From Alkalisalibacterium limincola (lineage in GTDB: Bacteria > Pseudomonadota > Gammaproteobacteria > Xanthomonadales > Xanthomonadaceae): a DNA stretch of 64,000 nucleotides. The stretch's first letter is position 1. Every line of letters starts with the position of its first letter. Below the pieces are notes generated by a model, which was not told the origin of the DNA, ran no database searches, and saw nothing but the letters and a program-made list of their open reading frames with translations. The stretch is from contig NZ_VRTS01000009.1 of assembly GCF_008017755.1 (NCBI RefSeq), positions 62,001-126,000 of the forward strand, read 5' to 3'. This document shows, piece after piece, positions 51,411 to 59,912 of the stretch. Made by a program: the position numbers and the translations under genes.

Positions 51411-52712
51411 CTAAGCGATCGGACGGGCTTGCGGGAAGCGCACATGCGCCCTTGTCCCCACGCCCTTCTCGCTCTCCAGGTTGACCGGCCAGCCGAAACG
51501 CTCCGAGAGGCGGGAAACAATCGACAGGCCGATGCCATGACCACCGCCCGGATTGCCCGACACGCGATAGAACGGCTCGAAAGCCCGGGCCAGTTCGACC
51601 TCGGTCATGCCTTCGCCCGAGTCCTCGATGACCACCTCGTCCTTGAGCACGCGCACCACGACCCGTCCTTCGCTGGTGTGGTTGCAGGCATTGCGCAACA
51701 GGTTGCCGACCAGCACCGACACCACCCGGGACGGCGCATGGAGCCAGAAGCGCGCCTGCTCGTCGATCTCGAGCGTCACCGGTTTGGAGGCGAGCAGCGG
51801 GCGCACCTTGTCGACTTCATCGTGGATCACATCGGCAACTTCGAAGTCCTCGTCGGGCAATCCGACATCGCCCTCCCTCGCCAGGATCAGGAAGGCCTCG
51901 ATGAGCACCTCCATGTCCTGGATGGCCTTCTGGATGCGACGTACCGAGCGGTCGGCGTGCTTGTCCAGGCCGCCGTCGGCCAGCAGAAGTTCCGTGGCCA
52001 TGCGGATGACGGTGATGGGCGTGCGCAACTCGTGGCTCGCGTCGCGGGTGAAGTCCCGCTCGCGCTGGACGAAGGCTTCCAGCCGGTCGCCGAAATCGTG
52101 CAGCGAGCGCGCCAGGATCAAGGTCTCGCCCTCCACGTCGACCGGCAGGTTCTCGGGATGCAGCTTGCCGAACTCGGGCCGCTTCGGGTCCCAGTGCTGC
52201 ACTTCGTTGGCCAGCCAGATCAACGGTGAAACGGCCCGTTTGGACACCCGATAGGTGACCCAGGCGATCACGTAGATCACCACCAGCACGACCACCAGCG
52301 GCACCATTCCGAAATAGAAGGCCAGCGCGTCGACCTGGGTCTGCTTGAAGACCAGGAACAGCCTGCCGGTGGGTCCGTCGTCGACGTAGACCAGCGACCC
52401 GTCCAGCGCCCTGGGAAGGCTGTGGTATCCCGGGCCGAGGCCGACCAGGGATTCGGGAAGGATGTCGCTGGCGCCGCCGGGCGGCACCAGGTAGCCCTGC
52501 ATGTTGTACGTGTCGGGCACCTCCGCGGCAGGGTTGCTGGCCACACGTTGCCAGTAGTGCGCCGCCTCGTCGGTCAGCGCGCGCTGGATCAGCGTGTGCT
52601 TGAGCACTGCCGAAGCCCCGTAGACACCCAGCACGGTGGCGAAGCTGATCGCAGCCACCTGAAGGATGAAGGCTATCCAGATCTTGCGGCGCAGGCCGCC
52701 CGGGTCGGTCAT
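51411..52712 (-). CDS. Sensor histidine kinase
   Basis: 433 residues. Membrane helix at about 10-32, extracytoplasmic sensor at about 35-145, second membrane helix (VVVLVVIYVIAWVTYRV), HAMP-like linker, DHp domain with the phospho-acceptor in DASHELRTPITVIR, and an ATPase domain with NLLRNACNHTSEG (N box), EDSGEGMTE (G1) and GGGHGIGLSIVSRL (G2). ATG 52712 has GAGG eight bases upstream inside the response-regulator gene; a TTG four codons earlier overlaps its stop as TTGA. Signal unknown; the cognate partner is the gene just upstream. Confidence 0.92.
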   Translation of the reverse strand: MTDPGGLRRKIWIAFILQVAAISFATVLGVYGASAVLKHTLIQRALTDEAAHYWQRVASNPAAEVPDTYNMQGYLVPPGGASDILPESLVGLGPGYHSLPRALDGSLVYVDDGPTGRLFLVFKQTQVDALAFYFGMVPLVVVLVVIYVIAWVTYRVSKRAVSPLIWLANEVQHWDPKRPEFGKLHPENLPVDVEGETLILARSLHDFGDRLEAFVQRERDFTRDASHELRTPITVIRMATELLLADGGLDKHADRSVRRIQKAIQDMEVLIEAFLILAREGDVGLPDEDFEVADVIHDEVDKVRPLLASKPVTLEIDEQARFWLHAPSRVVSVLVGNLLRNACNHTSEGRVVVRVLKDEVVIEDSGEGMTEVELARAFEPFYRVSGNPGGGHGIGLSIVSRLSERFGWPVNLESEKGVGTRAHVRFPQARPIA

Positions 52713-52720
52713 GGCCGGCC

Positions 52721-53437
52721 TCAACCGGCCGCGGGGGCGTCGAGGTCTGCCACGCGGTAACCCGCACTCTGGACGGTATGCAGCAGCTGTTTGTCGAACG
52801 GCCGGTCGATGGCCTTGCGCAGGTTGTAGAGGTGGCTGCGCAGCGTATCGGAATCGGGCAGCGCGTCACCCCAGATCTCGCGCTCGATGTCGCGGCGGCT
52901 GACCACGCGCGGCGACTCGCGCAGCAGGATGCCGAGAAGGCGCAGGCCGATCGGCGAAAGCTGTATCTCCTGGCCGCCGCGGGTAACGCGCAGGCTGGCG
53001 GTATCCAGCACCAGGTCGGCCACCTTGAGCACCTCGGCGCTCACCTGGCGTCGCTCGCGCCGGATCAGTGCGCGGATGCGGGCTTCCAACTCCTGGATCG
53101 CGAACGGCTTGACCAGGTAGTCGTCGGCGCCGGCATCCAGGCCGATCACCTTGTCGTCGAGCGTGTCGCGCGCGGTGAGCATCAGGACCGGGGTCGACTT
53201 CTTGGCGTCCTGGCGCAGGCGCCGGCACACCTCGACGCCATCCAGGCGTGGAAGCATGAGGTCGAGGATGACGACGTCGTAGCTGTTGTCGACCGCGAGC
53301 CGGTAACCGTCCAGGCCGTCGGCGGCGTAGTCCACGCCGAATCCGCGGCGCTCGAGATACTCGGTCACCATCTCGGCTATGTTGCGGTTGTCCTCGACAA
53401 GGAGGACGAGGCCAGCAGGCTCTTCGCGGGGTCGCAT
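52721..53437 (-). CDS. OmpR-family response regulator
   Basis: 238 residues: receiver domain with acidic pocket EDN, phospho-Asp in VVILDLMLPRLDG (near 62), the conserved Thr and Lys (LTARD, VKPF), then a winged-helix DNA-binding domain with LSPIGLRLLGILLRE, RRDIEREIWGDALPDSDTLRSHLYNLRKAI. ATG 53437 is chosen because the near-perfect GAGGAGGTAA lies eight bases upstream; the frame runs on to 53485. A CTTCA-N6-TGAAG inverted repeat lies in the promoter region and could be an autoregulatory site. Forms a pair with the histidine kinase. Confidence 0.94.
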   Translation of the reverse strand: MRPREEPAGLVLLVEDNRNIAEMVTEYLERRGFGVDYAADGLDGYRLAVDNSYDVVILDLMLPRLDGVEVCRRLRQDAKKSTPVLMLTARDTLDDKVIGLDAGADDYLVKPFAIQELEARIRALIRRERRQVSAEVLKVADLVLDTASLRVTRGGQEIQLSPIGLRLLGILLRESPRVVSRRDIEREIWGDALPDSDTLRSHLYNLRKAIDRPFDKQLLHTVQSAGYRVADLDAPAAG

Positions 53438-53554
53438 CGGGGTTACCTCCTCACGGGATTCTTCAGCTTTGTGAAGAGTGCCCATTCCGCGGTGAGAAAG
53501 GCGTGAAGCCCAAGCAACTGCGGCCTCGGAGGCCTCGGCCGCGACGCCGCCCGG

Positions 53555-54223
53555 TCAGGACCCGGTGACCTCGACCTCGGCCTCCAGTTCCAATACCTCG
53601 GCCAGCAGTGGCCAGATGTTTTCGAGCAGGCGGGGCTGTGCGGCCGCCGTTGGATGGATGCCGTCGGACTGCATCATGCCGGCCTCCAGCGCCACGCCCT
53701 CGAGGAAGAACGGCAGCAGCGCGACCGAGTGGGTCTGCGCAAGATCGCTGAAGACGGCGCGGAAGCGCTCGCGGTAGGCCGCGCCGTAGTTGGGCGGGAT
53801 GTCGATGCCGACCAGCACCACCTTGGCACCGGCTTCACCGCCCAATGCGATCATGCGGTCGAGGTTGTCGCGGACCTGGCCCGGTGCCAGGCCGCGCAGC
53901 CCATCGTTGCCGCCCAGCTCGATCACCACCACGCCGGGCTGGTGGGTCTCGAGCAGCGCCGGAAGGCGACTCAGACCCCCGGCCGTCGTTTCACCGCTGA
54001 TGCTGGCATTGATGACCTTTGGCGGTGTCGCGGTGGCCTCGGCGAGACGATCCTCGAGCAGGCTCACCCAGCCCGCGGCTTCGGGCATGTTGTAGGCCGC
54101 ACTGAGGCTGTCACCGACAATCAGCACCGGACGCTGCGGGGCGCCGGCAACGGCCGCGGCAAGCGCACCCCACATCGCGAACACGACAAGGACACGCCAC
54201 ACCATGGAAACAGCACCAGTCAT
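53555..54223 (-). CDS. tesA: Arylesterase / acyl-CoA thioesterase I, SGNH-hydrolase family
   Basis: Periplasmic multifunctional esterase/thioesterase. 222 residues with a signal peptide; the SGNH blocks are VGDSLSAAYNM (catalytic Ser), VINASISGETT (Gly), VIELGGNDGLRG (Asn) and DGIHPT (Asp and His). The ATG at 54223 has GGAGG nine bases upstream, whereas the later ATG at 54205 has none, so I choose 54223. The start region overlaps the divergent ABC ATPase gene by 20 bases. The tesA/ABC/permease arrangement matches tesA-ybbA-ybbP in E. coli and Pseudomonas. Confidence 0.93.
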   Translation of the reverse strand: MTGAVSMVWRVLVVFAMWGALAAAVAGAPQRPVLIVGDSLSAAYNMPEAAGWVSLLEDRLAEATATPPKVINASISGETTAGGLSRLPALLETHQPGVVVIELGGNDGLRGLAPGQVRDNLDRMIALGGEAGAKVVLVGIDIPPNYGAAYRERFRAVFSDLAQTHSVALLPFFLEGVALEAGMMQSDGIHPTAAAQPRLLENIWPLLAEVLELEAEVEVTGS

Positions 54224-54884
54224 CAAAGCCTCCGCTCTTGGAAAATCCGTCTCGGGTCCCGAGGGTGTGCTCAAGATACTCGAGGGGGTGGAACTGACGG
54301 TGAACCCGGGTGAAAGCATCGCCATCCTCGGCGCCTCGGGTTCGGGAAAGACCACGCTGCTGGGCCTGCTGGCAGGCCTGGATACCGCCACCAGCGGCCA
54401 CATCGAGCTGGCCGGCACCTCGCTTGATTCGCTCGACGAGGAACAGCGTGCCGGACTTCGCGCCGAGCACGTGGGCTTCGTGTTCCAGAGCTTCCACCTG
54501 CTGCCCGCGCTGACCGCCGAGGAGAACATCTCGCTGCCGCTGGAGCTGTCGGGCAACGTCGACCACCAGCGCGTGTCGCGGGTGCTCGAGGACGTGGAGT
54601 TGACGCCGCGCAGGCGCCACTATCCGCGGCAGATGTCGGGCGGTGAACAGCAGCGCGTGGCCCTGGCCCGGGCCTTCGTCACCCGTCCCCGGATCCTGTT
54701 CGCCGACGAGCCCACCGGCAACCTGGACCAGGCCACCGGGCAGCACATCATCGACCTGCTGTTCTCGATGAACCGCGAATACGGCACCACGCTGGTGCTG
54801 GTGACCCACGACCTGACCCTGGCCGCACGCTGCGGGCGCATCTATCGACTTGACGGCGGGCGCCTGCACGAGGGCCGGGCATGA
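54204..54884 (+). CDS. ABC transporter ATP-binding protein YbbA-like
   Basis: 226-residue ATPase of the MacB/LolD-type ABC group. Walker A GASGSGKTTLLGLL, Q-loop FVFQSFHLLPALTAEENI, signature MSGGEQQRVALARA, Walker B RILFADEPTGNLD and the switch TLVLVTHD are complete. ATG 54204 lies within the 5' end of divergent tesA. It pairs with the FtsX-type permease downstream, overlapping its start by ATGA. The substrate of the YbbAP system is not established; a role in lipid or lysophospholipid handling is suggested only by the tesA neighbour. Confidence 0.93.
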   Translation: METAPVIKASALGKSVSGPEGVLKILEGVELTVNPGESIAILGASGSGKTTLLGLLAGLDTATSGHIELAGTSLDSLDEEQRAGLRAEHVGFVFQSFHLLPALTAEENISLPLELSGNVDHQRVSRVLEDVELTPRRRHYPRQMSGGEQQRVALARAFVTRPRILFADEPTGNLDQATGQHIIDLLFSMNREYGTTLVLVTHDLTLAARCGRIYRLDGGRLHEGRA

Positions 54885-57376
54885 GGATCGTTCCCTACGC
54901 CTGGCGCGCGCTTCGCCGCGACCTGCGCGGGGGCGACCTGCTGACGGTGGCCGCGGCGCTGGTGTTGGGCGTGGCGGTGATGACCGCGGTGGGAACGCTG
55001 GTGAACCGCGTCAGCAATGCGTTGGTCCAGAACGCCGCGGAGATCATCGGCGGCGACTTCGGCGTCGCCGGCCGCCAGGCCATCCCCGGCGACTGGATCG
55101 ACGCCGCGCACGAACGCGCCCTTGAAACGGCGCTGCTGGTGCAGTTCCCGACCGTGGTGTTCTCCGGCGACGCCAGCCAGCTCGCCGACATCAAGGCGGT
55201 GGGCAGCGGCTACCCGTTGCGCGGCGCGCTGGTGGTCAGCGACGACGCCGCGGGCACGCAGACCCGGGTTGCGACTGCACCGGGGCGCGGCGAGGCGTTC
55301 GCCGATGCCCGGCTGATGGATGCGCTGGGCATCGCCCCGGGCAGCGTGATCGACCTGGGCGACCGGCAGGTGCGCGTGAGCCAGCGGCTGGTCACGGAGC
55401 CCGATGCCGGCGGCGAGCTCTTCCAGCTTGCGCCGCGGCTGCTGGTGAACCTGGCCGATGTGGAGGAGGCAGGCCTGCTTGGGCCCGGCAGCCGCGCCAC
55501 GCATCGCCTCATGTTCGCAGGACCGCCCGGAGCGGTCGGCAGCATGCGCGACTGGCTGCAGCCACGACTGACCAGCGACGGCCGGCGTTTCCGGCTGATC
55601 ACGATCGAGGATGCGCAGCAGGCGGTCAGTGGGGCGTTCGAGCGAGCCGGTCGATTCCTGTCGATGGCGGCGCTGCTGGCGGTGCTGCTGGCCGGCGTCG
55701 CCACGGCCCTGGCGGCGAACCGCTTCGCGCTGCGACGGATCGACCAGGTGGCGGTGTTGCGCTGCCTGGGCGCGCGCCAGCGCAGCGTGCTCACGGCCCT
55801 GGCCCTGCAGCTGGTGATGCTGGCGGTGCCGGCCTGCCTGGTGGGCATCGGCCTGGGCCTGCTGGCCCAGGCCGGCCTTGTCGAGGCGCTGGGGACGCTG
55901 ATCCCCGACCGGCTGCCACTGCCACAGGCCGCGCCGGCACTGGCCGGCGCGGCGATCGGCATCCTGTTGCTGCTGGGATTCGGGCTTCCTCCCCTGCTGC
56001 GACTGCGCGGCGTGCCGCCCATGCGCGTGCTCAACCGCAGCTTCGCCGCCTTGCCGCCGGTGTCGGCACTGGTCTATCTGGCGGCGATCGCAGCGTCGGT
56101 CGCGCTGATCGTGCTGGCGACACGCGACCTGCGCCTGGCGATGATCGTGCTGGGTGGCCTGGCCGGACTGGCCGGTGTATCTGCGCTCGCGGGGTGGGGG
56201 CTGTTGTCGCTGCTGCGGCTGGTGCAGCCGCGCCTGCGCGGACACTGGCGACTGGGGCTGGCTTCACTGGCGCGCCGCCGGGGGCTGGGCGTGGTGCAAC
56301 TGGTCGGCCTGTCGCTGTCGCTGTCGTCGCTGCTGCTGCTCGCCGCGATCGGTCCGGCGCTGCTGCAGCAGTGGCGCGGACAACTGCCCGAGGACACGCC
56401 GAACTATTTCGTGCTCAACATCCAGCCTGCGCAAGGCGCCGAGGTGGCCGCCTTCCTTTCCGGCATCGGAGTGGACGAGCCGCGCATGGAGCCGTTCGCC
56501 ACCGGCCGGTTGGTGGCGATCAATGGCGAGCCTCCGCAGCGTCTGGAGCGCGACGTCTTCGAGGGTGACTTCGTGGACGGCCGCCCGATCAACATGAGCT
56601 GGCGTCGCGACTTTCCGCCCGCCAACACGCTGGTGGAGGGCGAATACTGGGCCGAGGACAGTGACGCAGTGGAAGTTTCGGTCGAACAGGGCTGGGCCGC
56701 ACGATACGGCGTGGGCGTCGACGATGTACTGACCATCGGTATCGGCGAGCAGCGCATCGAGGCCCGGATCAGCAACATCCGGGCGGCCGACTGGGACAGC
56801 TTCCGGGTGAACTTCTTCCTGCTGCTCAACGAGAACGCGATCGGCGACGCACCGCACAACCTGGTCTCGGCCTTCCACCTGCCCGAGGACGCCAAGGGCC
56901 GGATGGGCGAGCTCACGCGACGCTTCCCGAACGTGTCGCTGCTGGACGTCGATGCGATCCTGGAGCGCGTGCGCGAGGTGATCGACCGGGTCGCGCAGGC
57001 GGTGCAGCTGGTACTGGGCTTCAGCCTGGCCGCCGGCGTACTGGTGCTGGTGGCCGCGTTGCAGGCATCCACGTCGGAACGCCGGTTCGAGAGCGCGGTG
57101 CTGCGAACGCTCGGTGCACGGCGCGGCCAGCTGCGTGCGGCGGTGCTGGCCGAATTCGCACTGGTCGGCGGCATCGCGGCGTTGTTGGCGATCGCCGGCG
57201 CGGCGTTGACCGGCTTACTGGTGGCCCGCTACGGCTTCGAGATGGGCCTGGACCTGCCATGGGGCCCGCTGATGCTCGGCGGGCTGCTGGGCATGGCGCT
57301 GTCGATGCTGGCGGGGTGGCTGGGTACGCGCAGCATCCTGCGCACGCCACCGGCGCGGTCGCTGCGCGAAGCCTGA
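54881..57376 (+). CDS. FtsX-like ABC transporter permease YbbP-like
   Basis: 831-residue permease with about ten membrane helices in two FtsX-type sets separated by large extracytoplasmic MacB-like domains. The first helix (LLTVAAALVLGVAVMTAVGTLVNRV) is followed by ADIKAVGSGYPLRG; the first FtsX core has RRIDQVAVLRCLGARQRSVL; after a second periplasmic domain the last set has ERRFESAVLRTLGARRGQL. The RxLGA pair before helices is typical. ATG 54881 overlaps the ATPase stop. It is followed by a 12-base perfect inverted repeat and the convergent msrA. Confidence 0.9.
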   Translation: MRIVPYAWRALRRDLRGGDLLTVAAALVLGVAVMTAVGTLVNRVSNALVQNAAEIIGGDFGVAGRQAIPGDWIDAAHERALETALLVQFPTVVFSGDASQLADIKAVGSGYPLRGALVVSDDAAGTQTRVATAPGRGEAFADARLMDALGIAPGSVIDLGDRQVRVSQRLVTEPDAGGELFQLAPRLLVNLADVEEAGLLGPGSRATHRLMFAGPPGAVGSMRDWLQPRLTSDGRRFRLITIEDAQQAVSGAFERAGRFLSMAALLAVLLAGVATALAANRFALRRIDQVAVLRCLGARQRSVLTALALQLVMLAVPACLVGIGLGLLAQAGLVEALGTLIPDRLPLPQAAPALAGAAIGILLLLGFGLPPLLRLRGVPPMRVLNRSFAALPPVSALVYLAAIAASVALIVLATRDLRLAMIVLGGLAGLAGVSALAGWGLLSLLRLVQPRLRGHWRLGLASLARRRGLGVVQLVGLSLSLSSLLLLAAIGPALLQQWRGQLPEDTPNYFVLNIQPAQGAEVAAFLSGIGVDEPRMEPFATGRLVAINGEPPQRLERDVFEGDFVDGRPINMSWRRDFPPANTLVEGEYWAEDSDAVEVSVEQGWAARYGVGVDDVLTIGIGEQRIEARISNIRAADWDSFRVNFFLLLNENAIGDAPHNLVSAFHLPEDAKGRMGELTRRFPNVSLLDVDAILERVREVIDRVAQAVQLVLGFSLAAGVLVLVAALQASTSERRFESAVLRTLGARRGQLRAAVLAEFALVGGIAALLAIAGAALTGLLVARYGFEMGLDLPWGPLMLGGLLGMALSMLAGWLGTRSILRTPPARSLREA

Positions 57377-57414
57377 CGGCGCAAAGCCGGGCGATGCGGC
57401 CCGGGCGGGGGCCA

Positions 57415-57449
57415 CGACGAGGCCGGTGGATCAGCCGCCGGCCTCGTCG
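57415..57449. terminator. 12-bp perfect inverted repeat between convergent ybbP-like and msrA genes
   Basis: CGACGAGGCCGG at 57415-57426 and its exact complement CCGGCCTCGTCG at 57438-57449 enclose an 11-base loop that holds the msrA stop. A stem this GC-rich between two convergent genes fits a bidirectional transcription stop, but neither side has a T tract, so the mechanism is uncertain. Confidence 0.5.
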
Positions 57450-58087
57450 CCCCAGATCTCCCCCAGGCGCCGATCGCGGCCGCAACTGGCGCGGTAGTAG
57501 CGATACCGCAAGGGGTTCTTCAGGTAGTAGTCCTGGTGATACTCCTCGGCGGCATGGAACGTGTCGCCCACCGGCTCGATGCGCGTGGCGATCGGCTGGT
57601 CGAAGCGGGCCGCCACCTCGGCCAGCGACGCTTCGGCCGCCGCCGCCTGCTGCGCATCGTGCACGTAGATGACCGTCCGGTAGGCACGGCCGCGATCGCA
57701 GAACTGGCGGTCGACCGCGAACGGATCGATGTTGCGCCAGTACACGCGAAGCAGTTCCGCGTAGCTGACCCGCTGCGGGTCGTACGCCACCTGCACCACC
57801 TCGGCATGGCCGGTGCGACCGCCGGCGACCTGCTCGTAGGTCGGGTTGCGCTCCGGCCCGCCGGCGTAGCCCGCGGTGGTGGAAAGCACCCCATCGATGC
57901 GGTCGTAGGGCGGCTCCATGCACCAGAAGCAGCCGCCGGCGAAGGTGGCCAGGGCCACGCTCGCGGCCGGTGCGTGGTCTTCCTCCTGCTGCGGCTCACC
58001 GGCACCTGCGCAGCCCAGCACAAGCAGTGCCAGGACCATGGCAACGGTACTGCGCAAACCGCGCAGCGCATGGGGAAGGCCGGTCAC
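57431..58087 (-). CDS. msrA: Peptide-methionine (S)-S-oxide reductase, lipoprotein form
   Basis: 218 residues with a lipoprotein signal peptide (LALLVLGCAG), so the catalytic domain faces the periplasm. The MsrA core starts ATFAGGCFWCMEPPYDRIDGV, with the nucleophilic Cys in GCFWC, then GYAGGPERNPTYEQVAGGRTGHAEVVQVAYDP, DRQFCDRGRAYRTVIYVHD, and a Tyr/Cys-containing end (YRASCGRDRRL). The GTG start at 58087 overlaps the msrB stop (GTGA). It is the second MsrA in the window, distinct from the cytosolic copy at 24636-25292. Confidence 0.94.
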   Translation of the reverse strand: MTGLPHALRGLRSTVAMVLALLVLGCAGAGEPQQEEDHAPAASVALATFAGGCFWCMEPPYDRIDGVLSTTAGYAGGPERNPTYEQVAGGRTGHAEVVQVAYDPQRVSYAELLRVYWRNIDPFAVDRQFCDRGRAYRTVIYVHDAQQAAAAEASLAEVAARFDQPIATRIEPVGDTFHAAEEYHQDYYLKNPLRYRYYRASCGRDRRLGEIWGDEAGG

Positions 58088-58632
58088 GTGCGCAGTTCCG
58101 GCAGCGCCTCGCCCCGGGGGATGAACTCGAGCGCCAGGCCGTTGTTGCACCAGCGCTTGCCGGTGGGCGGGGGCCCATCGTTGAAGACATGGCCCTGGTG
58201 CCCGCCGCAGCGGCTGCAGTGGTACTCGGTCCGCGGCCAGATCAGCTTGAAGTCGCGCTTCGTGCCCAGCGCGTCGGGCAGGTGGTCGAAGAAGCTCGGC
58301 CAGCCCGTCCCGCTGTCGTACTTGTGGGCACTGTCGAACAGGGGCTGGAAACAGGCCGCGCACACGTAGGTGCCATCGCGGGTTTCCTTGTCCAACGGGC
58401 TGGAATTGGGCGGCTCGGTACCTTCCTTGAACAGGATGCGGTAGCGCTCCGGCGGCAGCAGTTGGCGCCATTGCTCGTCGGTCTTGGTCACGGGCGGGAT
58501 CCTCCGGGCGGTGGGCGCTGCCGATGCGACGTTCGCCGGGACGGCGGCGCCAGGCTCGCGACCGCACGCCGACAGCCACAACGGGGCGAGCGACAGGGCG
58601 ACGATCCGCCCCAATGCGGTCCTGCGGTGCAT
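58084..58632 (-). CDS. msrB: Peptide-methionine (R)-S-oxide reductase, lipoprotein form
   Basis: 182 residues; the signal peptide ends with lipobox LSAC, placing the enzyme in the envelope. The MsrB domain has WRQLLPPERYRILFKEGTE, the two zinc-binding CxxC pairs in YVCAACFQPL and YHCSRCGGHQGHVFNDG, GTGWPSFF and the catalytic Cys in KRWCNNGLALEF. With the downstream msrA, coupled by GTGA, it gives a full set for repairing both sulfoxide diastereomers outside the cytoplasm. ATG 58632. Confidence 0.95.
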   Translation of the reverse strand: MHRRTALGRIVALSLAPLWLSACGREPGAAVPANVASAAPTARRIPPVTKTDEQWRQLLPPERYRILFKEGTEPPNSSPLDKETRDGTYVCAACFQPLFDSAHKYDSGTGWPSFFDHLPDALGTKRDFKLIWPRTEYHCSRCGGHQGHVFNDGPPPTGKRWCNNGLALEFIPRGEALPELRT

Positions 58633-58710
58633 GCTGGGCTCCTGGTGGGGACTGGATGCTTCGACCCCGGGACGAGGATGCGGGTTCCCATGCGTGCGGC
58701 GGGTGAAGGC

Positions 58711-59019
58711 CTAGAAGCGGATGCGCCCCACCAGCATGTCGCGGAACATGACCCAGTCGCCCGCCAGCGAGTAGAGCGGATGGCTGAAGGTTGCCGGTCG
58801 GTTGTGCTCGAAGAAGAAGTGTCCGGCCCAGGCGAACCCGTAGCCGATGACCGGAATCGCGAGGAGCCACCACGGCCCGAGCACGCGGGCGATCACCAGC
58901 GCCAGAACCACCAGGACCAGTGCGCTGCCGATGAAGTGCAGGCGCCGGCAAGTGCGGTCGGCGTGCTCGGCCAGGTAGTAGGGATAGAACTCGCTGAAAC
59001 TGTCGAACTCACGTGCCAT
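58711..59019 (-). CDS. Mpo1-like (DUF962) membrane protein
   Basis: 102 residues. FYPYYLAEHADRTCRRLHFIGS, with the H-x-H-rich and RxLHFxG pattern of DUF962, precedes two membrane helices (LVLVVLALVIARVLGPWWLLAIPVIG) and GHFFFEHNRPATFSHPLYSL. The yeast member Mpo1 is an Fe(II)-dependent 2-hydroxy fatty acid dioxygenase and uses the conserved His residues; bacterial function is inferred only. ATG 59019. It lies between msrB and mazG on the same strand. Confidence 0.88.
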   Translation of the reverse strand: MAREFDSFSEFYPYYLAEHADRTCRRLHFIGSALVLVVLALVIARVLGPWWLLAIPVIGYGFAWAGHFFFEHNRPATFSHPLYSLAGDWVMFRDMLVGRIRF

Positions 59020-59087
59020 GGCGGACCCTCCTGCACGGATGGTGCGCCACGCGGGCTCCGCCTGCAAAGCCCCCGACCGCCCCGGAC

Positions 59088-59912
59088 TCAGGACCCGCCG
59101 CGTTCGTCGCGCTTGGCCCGTTGCCACAGCGCCTCCTGGCCAGCCAGGTCGAAATCGTCCAGCACCCGCCCCTCGGCGCGCGCCATAGCCTCCATCGCGC
59201 GGAAGCGCCGTTCGAACTTGGCGTTGGCCCGGCGCAAGGCGCTCCCCGCATCGACCCCGGCGTGCCGGGCGAGGTTCACGCACACGAACAGCACGTCGCC
59301 GATCTCGTCCTCGATGCGCTCGGCGCTGCCCCCCTGGGCGAGTTCCTCGCGCACCTCTTCGAGCTCCTCGTGGAGCTTGTCGACCACCGGGCCGATGTCC
59401 GGCCACTCGAAGCCGGTGCGCGCGGCGCGCTTTTGCAGCTTGGTCGCGCGCATCCACTCCGGCAAACCGCGCGAGATCCCGGCGAGCGCGCTGGGATCGG
59501 CATGTCCGGCCGCCTCGCGCTCGGCACGCTTGAGCTTCTCCCACGATTCGGTCTGCGCCGCGGCATCGGCCACGACACCGCCGCCGAAAACGTGCGGATG
59601 GCGTCGGATCATTTTCGCGCAGATCGAATCCACGACGTCGTCGAAGCCGAAGTGGCCGGCCTCCTCGGCCATGCGGGCGTGGAACACCACTTGCAGCAGC
59701 AGGTCGCCAAGCTCGTCGCGCAGGTCGTCGAAGTCACCGCGGTCGATGGCGTCGGCGACTTCGTAGGCCTCCTCCACCGTGTACGGGGCGATGCTGGCGA
59801 AATCCTGCTGCACATCCCACGGGCACCCGCCCACCGGATCCCTCAGCCGCGCCATGATCGCAACCAGTCGCGCAATGGGGCTCTGGGCAGGGGGCTCAAC
59901 CACGGACTTCAT
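59088..59912 (-). CDS. mazG: Nucleoside triphosphate pyrophosphohydrolase MazG
   Basis: House-cleaning hydrolase of (d)NTPs to NMP and PPi. Two MazG domains in 274 residues: the first has CPWDVQQDFASIAPYTVEEAYEV and EExxE...ExxD metal ligands in DFDDLRDELGDLLLQVVFHARM; the second has KLHEELEEVREELAQG and ERIEDEIGDVLFVCVNLAR. ATG 59912 (MKSVVEPP) is chosen over a longer frame. Its 5' end overlaps nudE by 17 bases, so the two nucleotide-pool enzymes are coupled. Confidence 0.95.
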   Translation of the reverse strand: MKSVVEPPAQSPIARLVAIMARLRDPVGGCPWDVQQDFASIAPYTVEEAYEVADAIDRGDFDDLRDELGDLLLQVVFHARMAEEAGHFGFDDVVDSICAKMIRRHPHVFGGGVVADAAAQTESWEKLKRAEREAAGHADPSALAGISRGLPEWMRATKLQKRAARTGFEWPDIGPVVDKLHEELEEVREELAQGGSAERIEDEIGDVLFVCVNLARHAGVDAGSALRRANAKFERRFRAMEAMARAEGRVLDDFDLAGQEALWQRAKRDERGGS

